Shown here: in pieces, positions 1-5,405 of the stretch
Numbering within the stretch: position 1 is the first letter of the stretch
Layout of the letters: the number at the start of each line of letters is the position of its first letter
From: CAZHBD01 sp964530555
Lineage (GTDB): Bacteria; Patescibacteriota; Saccharimonadia; Saccharimonadales; AWTP1-31
Length of the DNA: 7,677 nucleotides
Reading direction: 5' to 3'
NCBI GenBank assembly: GCA_964530555.1
Contig: CAZHBD010000041.1
Span: forward strand, 1-7,677
Program-made: the position numbers and the translations under genes
Notes under the pieces: generated by a model
The model's database searches: none
What the model saw: the letters and a program-made list of their open reading frames with translations, nothing else
Told to the model about the DNA's origin: nothing

Positions 1-65
1 CTACGATGGACATGGCCGAGCACGCACTGCTGGGTTACGTCTCATTCCTGTTGATCAACGAATGA
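1..65 (+). CDS. C-terminal end of an unrecognised protein (partial)
   Basis: Only the last 20 codons are visible, in the frame starting at position 3, ending with TGA at 63-65. The peptide reads TMDMAEHALLGYVSFLLINE, with a mildly hydrophobic end. Its stop overlaps the ATG of the next gene in the 4-base ATGA arrangement (62-65), which is the main reason to believe it is real, since the same arrangement recurs elsewhere in the window. It probably belongs to one operon with the two unknown genes that follow. No family can be named from so short a piece. Confidence 0.6.
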   Translation, partial: TMDMAEHALLGYVSFLLINE

Positions 66-580
66 TTAAGGTTATGCCAGATGGCACACCTGACACTGAT
101 TCACTTGTGTACCTTGCGGCTGCAGCACGATCTGAACGAGCAGGCGTAGGTGACCACCACAATCCTGCTGCTGCGAATGACATTAGCCATAAAGGAAGCG
201 TGCTGGGAGCCGTTTCTCTAGATCGACCTGACATTGCTATCCGGCATGCTCAGCATGCTGTTAGGGATCAGGGGTCTTCACTTGTTACTGGTTTGACTGA
301 CGGTGCTCTTGGAAATGTCTTTAGTGCTGGTTCTATCAAAGGATTTAGTGGTTTTGGAGAACCGGTTGTGATTTCGCAACCAGACCGGCAATGGACAATG
401 TACGTACCAAAAGGATATGTCGACAAATTAGAGAGTTCATGTGGCGTACTGCTGCCCGAGAATTTTAGTCCTGAGCGAACACTTCTTGGAGCAGCAATGG
501 GCGTGCTAAAAGATAGGGGTGGTGATGTAGTGGCTGCAGTACCTGTTATCAGCGCGCAAATGCAAAGGGAGTGGACATGA
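62..580 (+). CDS. Unrecognised 172-residue protein
   Basis: I do not recognise this family. The ATG at 62 overlaps the preceding stop (ATGA), and its own TGA at 578-580 overlaps the ATG of the next gene, so it sits between two translationally coupled neighbours. There is no clear Shine-Dalgarno sequence before the start, so it may depend on re-initiation. The protein has no signal peptide or convincing membrane helix. Residues 1-45 look polar and flexible, with a DHHNP stretch at 31-35. Residues 46-110 are rich in Gly, Ser and Ala (for example GSIKGFSGFGE at 90-100). Residues 111-172 look like a more compact alpha/beta segment, with a single Cys at 127. A role linked to its two partners is likely but cannot be specified. 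The coding call rests on the overlaps and on uninterrupted length. Confidence 0.7.
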   Translation: MIKVMPDGTPDTDSLVYLAAAARSERAGVGDHHNPAAANDISHKGSVLGAVSLDRPDIAIRHAQHAVRDQGSSLVTGLTDGALGNVFSAGSIKGFSGFGEPVVISQPDRQWTMYVPKGYVDKLESSCGVLLPENFSPERTLLGAAMGVLKDRGGDVVAAVPVISAQMQREWT

Positions 581-1077
581 TTGAGCAAAGCACACAAATA
601 CCTGGTGATTCATCTTCAAACTTTGGTTTTGTAGTGTCGGAGGCAGAGCTTGGCTTTCAGGATCCAATTCAGAAGGATCCGTTTGCAGATTTTGATTTTG
701 CCGCATTAGAGGCAGAGCTTGGCTTTGAGGATCCAGATTACATTCAAAAGCAAGCCGAGCAAGCATTGGGTGAAATCCTGTATATTGACTCAGAAGAAGG
801 TGGGCGTTCCATAGCGGACGTACAGGCCGATACCGACCGCTTTTTTTCCAACCCACTAATCAGGGAGCAAGAATTTGCATTAAGCGCACTTGCCGCTATG
901 GTCGCCGATTTCTGTAGCAATCATGGTGTTAACGTAACGCTTGACCTACAGGCCACTCACCAACCCGGTGAGTTACCGCACACACCGCTGGATGGGTTGT
1001 CTCAGACTCATCACACTACAGAGCATGCTACAAGGCACAAAGATGAAGATGAAGATGAAGAAGGCGAGGATGACTAG
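577..1077 (+). CDS. Unrecognised 166-residue protein with internal repeat and His/acidic tail
   Basis: The family is not recognised. I choose ATG 577 over the in-frame GTG at 571 because it gives the 4-base ATGA overlap and has GGGAG (567-571) five bases upstream. The N-terminal part carries two copies of EAELGF(Q/E)DP (residues 22-30 and 45-53), separated by an acidic, Phe-rich linker. Residues 55-115 look helical, with a hydrophobic run ALSALAAMVADFC at 101-113 that is too short and polar to be a sure membrane segment. The tail is unusual: six His between 128 and 154 (including HH at 145-146), followed by the acidic end DEDEDEEGEDD. Such tails can bind divalent metals or act as disordered interaction segments. 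The next gene is a ZIP metal transporter, 25 bases downstream, so a metal-related role is a reasonable but unproven guess. It stops with TAG. Confidence 0.75.
   Translation: MIEQSTQIPGDSSSNFGFVVSEAELGFQDPIQKDPFADFDFAALEAELGFEDPDYIQKQAEQALGEILYIDSEEGGRSIADVQADTDRFFSNPLIREQEFALSALAAMVADFCSNHGVNVTLDLQATHQPGELPHTPLDGLSQTHHTTEHATRHKDEDEDEEGEDD
640..735 (+). repeat. Two 27-base in-frame direct repeats
   Basis: Copies at 640-666 and 709-735 match at 26 of 27 bases (C versus G in the Gln/Glu codon). They start 69 bases apart, so they stay in frame and encode EAELGFQDP and EAELGFEDP. The near-identity at DNA level suggests a recent duplication or gene conversion, not convergent protein evolution. Confidence 0.85.
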
Positions 1078-1102
1078 TGAAAATTGAACCTAGACACAAC
1101 TG

Positions 1103-1861
1103 ATGCACGTGCTGCTCTATGTTTTTGTTTTTTCTCTCATCGGTGGGATATTTTCTCTCATCGGTGGAGTTTTACTGTTAAGCAAGAAAAAAATAGCTGA
1201 TGGCTTAGCTGCATATGCAATGCCATTCTCGGTAGGTGCTCTAATTGCCGCTGTTTTCTTGGATCTGTTGCCGGATGGACTTGAAGAGGCGTCAAGCAAC
1301 ACTGTCTTAGGGGCGGTAATGGCAGGTATTGTTCTGTTCTTTTTTGCTGAACGGTTCTTGCGCTGGTTCCATCATCACCATCAACACAGCACGAAAGACC
1401 CATCGATAGGTTTAATTATTGCTGGCGACACTATCCATAATGCCATGGATGGCGTGGCAATTGCTGCAGCGTTTCTCATTAGCATACCCACAGGAATTGT
1501 CACCACGTTTGCCGTTGCGGCCCACGAAATACCGCAAGAAATTGGCGATTTCGGTTTGATGCTTGCAAAGGGTCTTCGAAGACGAACAGTCCTGTTGGTG
1601 AATATAGTCAGCGCTTTTGCAACGACCCTACTGGCCTTGATAACTTATGCACTCGGTAGTTCTGATAAATTGCCCGTTGGGTTCTTGCTTGGAATAAGCG
1701 CCGGTTTTCTGCTTTACATTGCTATGAGTGACTTGATTCCAACAATACATGAACGATCGTCACATAAGAAGATAGTTGATTACGAGCCAGTTTTAATCCT
1801 TCTCGGTATCGTTTTAGTTGCTCTCGCTATTGAGCTCGCACATCACGTAATTGTTGAATAG
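1103..1861 (+). CDS. ZIP-family divalent metal (probably zinc) transporter
   Basis: An integral membrane protein of the ZIP (ZRT/IRT-like) family, which moves Zn2+ and sometimes Fe2+ or Mn2+ into the cytoplasm. Its 252 residues hold about eight hydrophobic segments, as expected for a compact bacterial ZIP. The two signature motifs of the metal-binding helices are present: HNAMDG at 112-117 (helix 4) and HEIPQEIGD at 141-149 (helix 5). The loop between helices 3 and 4 carries HHHHQH at 90-95, the His-rich metal loop typical of the family. A third conserved helix follows with YIAMSDLIP at 205-213. ATG 1103 is the first start after an in-frame TAG at 1091-1093. No good Shine-Dalgarno or -10 element is visible, so it is probably read from the upstream operon. 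Helix 1 contains a 7-residue tandem duplication (residues 10-23). Substrate specificity cannot be read from sequence. Confidence 0.93.
   Translation: MHVLLYVFVFSLIGGIFSLIGGVLLLSKKKIADGLAAYAMPFSVGALIAAVFLDLLPDGLEEASSNTVLGAVMAGIVLFFFAERFLRWFHHHHQHSTKDPSIGLIIAGDTIHNAMDGVAIAAAFLISIPTGIVTTFAVAAHEIPQEIGDFGLMLAKGLRRRTVLLVNIVSAFATTLLALITYALGSSDKLPVGFLLGISAGFLLYIAMSDLIPTIHERSSHKKIVDYEPVLILLGIVLVALAIELAHHVIVE
1130..1171 (+). repeat. 21-base tandem duplication inside the first helix of the ZIP gene
   Basis: Units 1130-1150 and 1151-1171 are identical for their first 17 bases and match at 18 of 21 overall. They encode FSLIGGI and FSLIGGV back to back, lengthening the first hydrophobic helix by seven residues, about two helical turns. 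The head-to-tail layout fits replication slippage. Confidence 0.85.
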
Positions 1862-1882
1862 GCGTATCTACGCTTGCTGCGT

Positions 1883-1888
1883 TACAAT
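1883..1888 (+). promoter_or_regulatory. -10 element for a probably leaderless rmuC transcript
   Basis: TACAAT matches the TATAAT consensus at five of six positions. It ends exactly six bases before the ATG at 1895, so the expected start of transcription falls on or next to the A of the start codon. No convincing -35 hexamer is visible at 16-18 bases. The same -10/N6/ATG geometry occurs at two other genes in the window. Confidence 0.6.
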
Positions 1889-1894
1889 AAGGCT

Positions 1895-2986
1895 ATGTTG
1901 ATAGTGGTTATTATTTTGGCGCTTATTAATCTAGGCTTGGTGGCTTGGCTTATTGTGCGACGTCCAAAGGCAATGGATGATAGTTCGACGCAGTTGCTTA
2001 AGGCAGATCTTACTAATCTAAACGATTCAGTAACCCAGTTAAAAGATAGTCTGCATTCGCAGTTGAGTGAGCGTATGGACAAAAACCAAGAACTAATGAG
2101 AAGCAGCATTATGCAGCAGTTTAAAGAAAGTAGCAAGCTCATAACTGAGGTAACAACGAGACTCACCAAGTTAGATGAAACGAATAAGCGCGTGGTGAGC
2201 GTAGCAGATGAACTCAAAACTCTCCAAAACGTATTGCAGAACCCTAAACAACGTGGAGTCCTGGGCGAATACTATCTGAGTCAGGTGCTCGAGAATGTGC
2301 TACCGCCAGATCGGTTTAAACTCCAGTACACCATTTGCAAAGATGAGCAGGGGAGGGACCTGATTTGTGACGCAGTGATATTATTAGAAAAGGATAAACT
2401 GCTCCCGGTTGACAGCAAATTCAGTCTGGAAAATTATAACCGTCTGGTTGAAGAAAAGGATAGCGTTAAGCGAGATTTGCATGCTAAAGCCTTTAAGAAT
2501 GATTTAAAAAACCGGATTGATGAAACAGCTAAATATATTCGTCCGCATGAGGGAACCATGGATTATGCATTTATGTTTATTCCAAGCGAGGCGATCTATT
2601 ATGATCTTCTGATTAACAAAGTGGGCGTAACAAACACCAGCGCACGAGACCTAATAGAGTATGCCTTTCGTGAGAAAAACGTCATCATTGTTAGTCCAAC
2701 AACCTTCATGGCGTATTTGCAGACTGTTCTGCAGGGTTTGAGAGGGTTACAGATTGAAGAGCAAGCCAAAGAGATACAAAAACGAGTAGGGCAGCTTGGT
2801 AGACACCTCTCCAGCTACGAGGTCTTCATGCAGAAGTTGGGGAATAGTCTGGGAACAACTGTGGGTCACTATAACAATGCACACAAAGAGCTTGGCAAAA
2901 TCGATAAAGATATCTTAAGGATTGCTGACACAAGTGCCAACATCGATCCGTTAATGCTTGATAAACCCTCAACCGACAGTCAGTAA
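1895..2986 (+). CDS. rmuC: RmuC-family protein (DNA recombination-associated, PD-(D/E)XK nuclease-like)
   Basis: RmuC-family proteins are membrane-tethered coiled-coil proteins with a restriction-endonuclease-like fold; E. coli RmuC limits recombination at inverted repeats, though the biochemical activity is poorly defined. Residues 1-22 form one hydrophobic anchor followed by RRPK, placing the rest in the cytoplasm. Residues about 30-115 are a polar, heptad-like coiled coil. The conserved domain begins with GVLGE (121-125), then CDAVI (158-162, D159) and PVDSKF (171-176, D173 and K175), matching the family's D...DxK core. The long helical C-terminal part (about 190-345) is also typical. The 363-residue length is short compared with about 475 for E. 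coli RmuC. I prefer ATG 1895 to an in-frame TTG at 1874, because a -10 element lies between them and the membrane anchor begins directly at ATG 1895. Its tail overlaps the convergent hydrolase gene by 18 bases. Confidence 0.9.
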   Translation: MLIVVIILALINLGLVAWLIVRRPKAMDDSSTQLLKADLTNLNDSVTQLKDSLHSQLSERMDKNQELMRSSIMQQFKESSKLITEVTTRLTKLDETNKRVVSVADELKTLQNVLQNPKQRGVLGEYYLSQVLENVLPPDRFKLQYTICKDEQGRDLICDAVILLEKDKLLPVDSKFSLENYNRLVEEKDSVKRDLHAKAFKNDLKNRIDETAKYIRPHEGTMDYAFMFIPSEAIYYDLLINKVGVTNTSARDLIEYAFREKNVIIVSPTTFMAYLQTVLQGLRGLQIEEQAKEIQKRVGQLGRHLSSYEVFMQKLGNSLGTTVGHYNNAHKELGKIDKDILRIADTSANIDPLMLDKPSTDSQ

Positions 2987-4291
2987 GTCTATAAAGAGCG
3001 CTGCGGACCAGCTAAATTCTTTTGCGCCCGCTGGACTGCCATCTATAGGTGAGAAGTATTCGTAACACCCATGTTCCCGAACGAGCTGCAGCGACTTAGC
3101 GGATATAATACTTGCTTCCTTTTTGAAGCCATAACGCTTTAGCCCGTCGATAAGCAACCAATTGGTATTCAGCCATGTTGGACCTTGCCAGTAGCTATGG
3201 GCCTCGAAATAATTTGAGCTAAACGGAATGCTTGGCGCAGGGAAGTCTGCTCCAAATTCGCGACGGCTTCTGAGCAGCTTGACTAATTCGTCGGCACGCT
3301 CTTGACTGACAGTCCCAGCGTAAAGTGGCAATAAAGTCGCGATGGTGGACTGACGTACGAGTTTCTTGCTATGGTGATTTCTTGAGAAGTACTGACCCGC
3401 GTAGCCATCCCAAAGCTCATCCAGTGCGGTTTCAGTACTCGCCATGCTGGTTAGCAGCTCAGGTGGAAGTTGTTTGTGTATTGTCTTGGCGATGTCGACA
3501 AGTAGGGTGTTAGCCCGGATGAGAATACAATTGAACGCCAGGTCATCAAGCGCAAAACGAGCGTTTTTCAAGATTTGTGGTGCATTATAATGTTTTCGTC
3601 GCAACCTTGTCATCCAGTGATAGTAAAGTAGTGCCTCGATATTTTTCATTCTCTGCCCACTCGGAACATGTCGTGTATCGCGCCGGAAAATGCTGGCCGC
3701 ATTATCTAGCCTAGTTGCAGTCAGTACGCTTGCCCACCACGGCCAATGCATCTTGTGCAACTGATCAATCCACGGCGGTGTGTTGTCCATGCCTGATTCA
3801 TATGGGTGGATCAGTGCAACGAGTGGATTGTCCGGTGTTGTCCGGTCGGCATAGAGCCACAAGTGATATTTGACCAGAGCAGGGTACATTGCCTGGTACC
3901 AAGCACGTCGTTCTGGCTTCACCAGTTTTTTGCCGACTTGTACGACGGCCTCTGCCAGCATCGGTGGCTGAGTAACACCGCTGGTATTTACATCGTCTGG
4001 TGAAAATGGAGAGAGATAGCTGCGCCAAATATTACGGTCTTGGCTATACCACGGGTCACCAGCAAAGATAATGTTTGGCAGCATGCCGTTACTCCACTGT
4101 CCTCGCAAGAGACTCCTGAGCTCGGTCTGTGCTCGTGCAACGTTCACGTGTCGTAAGCCGATTGCAATGAAGCAACTATCCCAGAGCCATTGGTGAGCAT
4201 ATAGTCCGTGCGCAGGAATGGTGTACTCGCCTTTGTCGTTCTTGTGGAGTACTTGTACTGCAAGATCTCGTGCTTCAGAGACTGGTAGCAT
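2969..4291 (-). CDS. (alpha/alpha)6-barrel glycoside hydrolase, mannosylglycerate/glucosylglycerate hydrolase-like
   Basis: A predicted cytoplasmic glycoside hydrolase of the GH63/MGH-like group; no signal peptide is seen. The 440-residue length fits stand-alone mannosylglycerate or glucosylglycerate hydrolases, which run to about 420-450. Signatures in order: AHQWLWDSCF at 32-41 (substrate-pocket Trp/Asp), ESGMDNTPPW at 165-174 with Asp169 as the probable general acid, a Trp-rich YFEAHSYWQGPTW at 361-373, CYEYFSPIDG at 409-418 with Glu411 as the probable general base, and FSWSAALFIDLL at 426-437. Residue roles are assigned by family analogy, not shown here. A trehalase or another alpha-glucosidase of the same fold remains possible. 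The gene starts 18 bases after the phosphatase stop but has its own -10 element six bases before ATG. A 20-base palindrome surrounds the start codon. Its 3' end overlaps rmuC tail to tail. Confidence 0.82.
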   Translation of the reverse strand: MLPVSEARDLAVQVLHKNDKGEYTIPAHGLYAHQWLWDSCFIAIGLRHVNVARAQTELRSLLRGQWSNGMLPNIIFAGDPWYSQDRNIWRSYLSPFSPDDVNTSGVTQPPMLAEAVVQVGKKLVKPERRAWYQAMYPALVKYHLWLYADRTTPDNPLVALIHPYESGMDNTPPWIDQLHKMHWPWWASVLTATRLDNAASIFRRDTRHVPSGQRMKNIEALLYYHWMTRLRRKHYNAPQILKNARFALDDLAFNCILIRANTLLVDIAKTIHKQLPPELLTSMASTETALDELWDGYAGQYFSRNHHSKKLVRQSTIATLLPLYAGTVSQERADELVKLLRSRREFGADFPAPSIPFSSNYFEAHSYWQGPTWLNTNWLLIDGLKRYGFKKEASIISAKSLQLVREHGCYEYFSPIDGSPAGAKEFSWSAALFIDLLTVG

Positions 4292-4300
4292 GCTACCAGT
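4281..4300. promoter_or_regulatory. Perfect 20-base palindrome centred on the hydrolase start codon
   Basis: The half-site ACTGGTAGCA (4281-4290) is followed directly by its exact reverse complement (4291-4300). On the minus strand it runs from the last three bases of the -10 hexamer through the six-base gap and ATG into the third and fourth codons. As DNA it could be an operator for a dimeric repressor that blocks the promoter. As RNA it could fold as an 8-base-pair stem with a CATG loop. No T-tract follows on either strand, so it does not look like an intrinsic terminator. Confidence 0.7.
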
Positions 4301-4303
4301 ATA
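4298..4303 (-). promoter_or_regulatory. -10 element for a probably leaderless hydrolase transcript
   Basis: TATACT on the minus strand matches the -10 consensus at five of six positions and is followed by six bases and then ATG. It lies in the 18-base gap after the phosphatase stop, so the hydrolase can be expressed independently of yajQ. Its last three bases are part of the 20-base palindrome. A -35 element is not obvious. Confidence 0.6.
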
Positions 4304-4309
4304 CCGTGC

Positions 4310-4849
4310 TTATGGTTGATGAAGCGTATAAATCCAGCCTGGTTGCCAGGCGCCTGTTTTGCGCCAATTCTCATTAATAGCTTCCTGCCAGCTCTTACCG
4401 TTTAAGATAACATCTAATGCAAGTTGCGGCGCTTCATGTGCCACGATGGCTATGTGGTGATGGGGTTGTTTCCTTAGCTCCTGTAAGAAGTCCCGCATAC
4501 GTAATTCAACATCATGGTAACTTTCACCGTTGGGGAACGGTTGTTCAATAAAATCCTGTAGACTGGCCTTAAAATGATGTGGGCCACCATTCCAGTCACC
4601 GTAGTTTGCTTCACGTAAACGCGCGTCGGCTAACTGGTGAAAGCGCTCGCCAAACATCAGCTTGGCCGACTCAACGGCGCGACTTAGATCAGAAGTGATT
4701 ACTATATCAAAACTAGGATCTTTGACCTGATTAAGTAGTTGAGCGGCCTGCTCAGCGGCGATTGGTGCCAGTACGCCCGGATTCCAGCCCGTGGCCCTTC
4801 CAGTTTCATTATCGGTGGTGGTGCAGTGGACGAAGTAGGTGATTTTCAT
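4310..4849 (-). CDS. Histidine phosphatase superfamily protein with altered RHG motif
   Basis: The 179-residue protein aligns with the phosphoglycerate-mutase-like histidine phosphatase superfamily (broad phosphatases and mutases using a phosphohistidine). The usual RHGxT..N signature is VHCTTTDN at 7-14: the nucleophile His8, Thr11 and Asn14 are kept, but the first Arg is Val7 and the Gly is Cys9. Other signatures are present: ITSDLSRA at 51-58 (Arg57), LREANYGDW at 78-86 (Glu80) and VAHEAPQ at 136-142 (second catalytic His138). The fold is therefore secure, but phosphate binding may be weakened or changed. The substrate cannot be named. The ATG overlaps the yajQ stop (ATGA at 4849-4846 on the minus strand) with no Shine-Dalgarno sequence, indicating coupled translation after yajQ. 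It ends with TAA, 18 bases before the hydrolase. Confidence 0.85.
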   Translation of the reverse strand: MKITYFVHCTTTDNETGRATGWNPGVLAPIAAEQAAQLLNQVKDPSFDIVITSDLSRAVESAKLMFGERFHQLADARLREANYGDWNGGPHHFKASLQDFIEQPFPNGESYHDVELRMRDFLQELRKQPHHHIAIVAHEAPQLALDVILNGKSWQEAINENWRKTGAWQPGWIYTLHQP

Positions 4850-5343
4850 CGGAAGTTGGTGAAGCTTAGCGGGAAGTCAAAGTCTTGTGAGCGCAACAGT
4901 TGCTTAACGGCTTGCAGCTCGTCTTTGCTGCCGCTTGTCACGCGTACTTCGTTGCCTTGTATTTGAGTTTTGGCCTTTGGGTAATTGTCGCGGATTATGC
5001 TTGTTATCTTCTTGGCCTTGTCTTGGTCGAGCCCTTTTTTAAGCGCTACTTCCCAGGTCGTTTTTAAGTTAGACGTTGTTGGTTCCTGGCTGACATCAAG
5101 CACTCGTTGGCTTTGATTGCGTGTCGCCAGTTTCTTGCGGACAATCTCTATAATTGCTTCGAGCTGATATTGGCTGTCGCCGGTCAGTTTAAAGCCTGTT
5201 TTTTCGCTATTTATCCACTCGATGGCCGCTGGCGTGCCTTTGAAATCATAACGGTTGGTTAGCTCGCGCTGTGTTTGGTCAAAGACATTGTTCATCTCGG
5301 CGACATCGTAGTCGCTAACGATATCAAAAGAAAACTGGGCCAT
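4846..5343 (-). CDS. yajQ: YajQ family (UPF0234) nucleotide-binding protein
   Basis: A small cytoplasmic protein of the YajQ family, which has two ferredoxin-like domains. Members bind nucleotides or RNA, and one from Xanthomonas binds cyclic di-GMP; no enzymatic activity is established. The 165-residue length is typical. The N-terminus FSFDIVSDYD (4-13), the NRYDFKGT segment (31-38), the central GLDQDKAKKI region, QIQGNEVRVTSGSKDELQAV (about 128-147) and the final FTNFR all match the family pattern. The start is supported by a -10 element six bases upstream. It is the first gene of a minus-strand unit, overlaps the phosphatase gene by four bases, and diverges from pheS. Confidence 0.93.
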   Translation of the reverse strand: MAQFSFDIVSDYDVAEMNNVFDQTQRELTNRYDFKGTPAAIEWINSEKTGFKLTGDSQYQLEAIIEIVRKKLATRNQSQRVLDVSQEPTTSNLKTTWEVALKKGLDQDKAKKITSIIRDNYPKAKTQIQGNEVRVTSGSKDELQAVKQLLRSQDFDFPLSFTNFR

Positions 5344-5349
5344 ACATAC

Positions 5350-5355
5350 AGTATA
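5350..5355 (-). promoter_or_regulatory. -10 element for a probably leaderless yajQ transcript
   Basis: TATACT on the minus strand is followed by six bases and then the yajQ ATG, putting the predicted transcription start at the start codon. No Shine-Dalgarno sequence would fit in such a transcript. The -35 region is not recognisable. It shares a 62-base divergent region with the pheS promoter. Confidence 0.65.
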
Positions 5356-5389
5356 GCGCAGTTACTCTGTTGATGAACGCGCAATTTGT

Positions 5390-5395
5390 TATACT
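5390..5395 (+). promoter_or_regulatory. -10 element for the pheS operon (near-leaderless)
   Basis: TATACT lies ten bases before the ATG at 5406, so transcription would begin about 3-4 bases upstream of it. This position argues against the in-frame TTG 5370 and ATG 5373 as the pheS start, since they lie upstream of the -10 hexamer. No clear -35 hexamer is visible at normal spacing. Confidence 0.55.
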
Positions 5396-5405
5396 AAACA
5401 TTAAG

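Noticed and set aside
571..576. GTG 571 as the start of the 166-residue gene
   Set aside because: It overlaps the GGGAG sequence that is well placed for ATG 577, and ATG 577 gives the ATGA overlap seen repeatedly in this window.
1042..1059. GATGAA hexamer repeated three times as a microsatellite
   Set aside because: It simply encodes the Asp/Glu tail and is too short to claim as a separate repeat element.
1874..1894. TTG at 1874 as an upstream start for rmuC
   Set aside because: It would add seven residues ahead of the membrane anchor and put the TACAAT hexamer inside the coding region; ATG 1895 fits both the anchor and the promoter geometry.
4281..4300. The palindrome as an intrinsic terminator for the yajQ-phosphatase unit
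   Set aside because: No run of T follows it on either strand, and it includes the start codon of the next gene.
5370..5405. TTG 5370 or ATG 5373 as the pheS start
   Set aside because: The best -10 hexamer (5390-5395) lies downstream of both, and the added residues do not resemble a PheS N-terminus.
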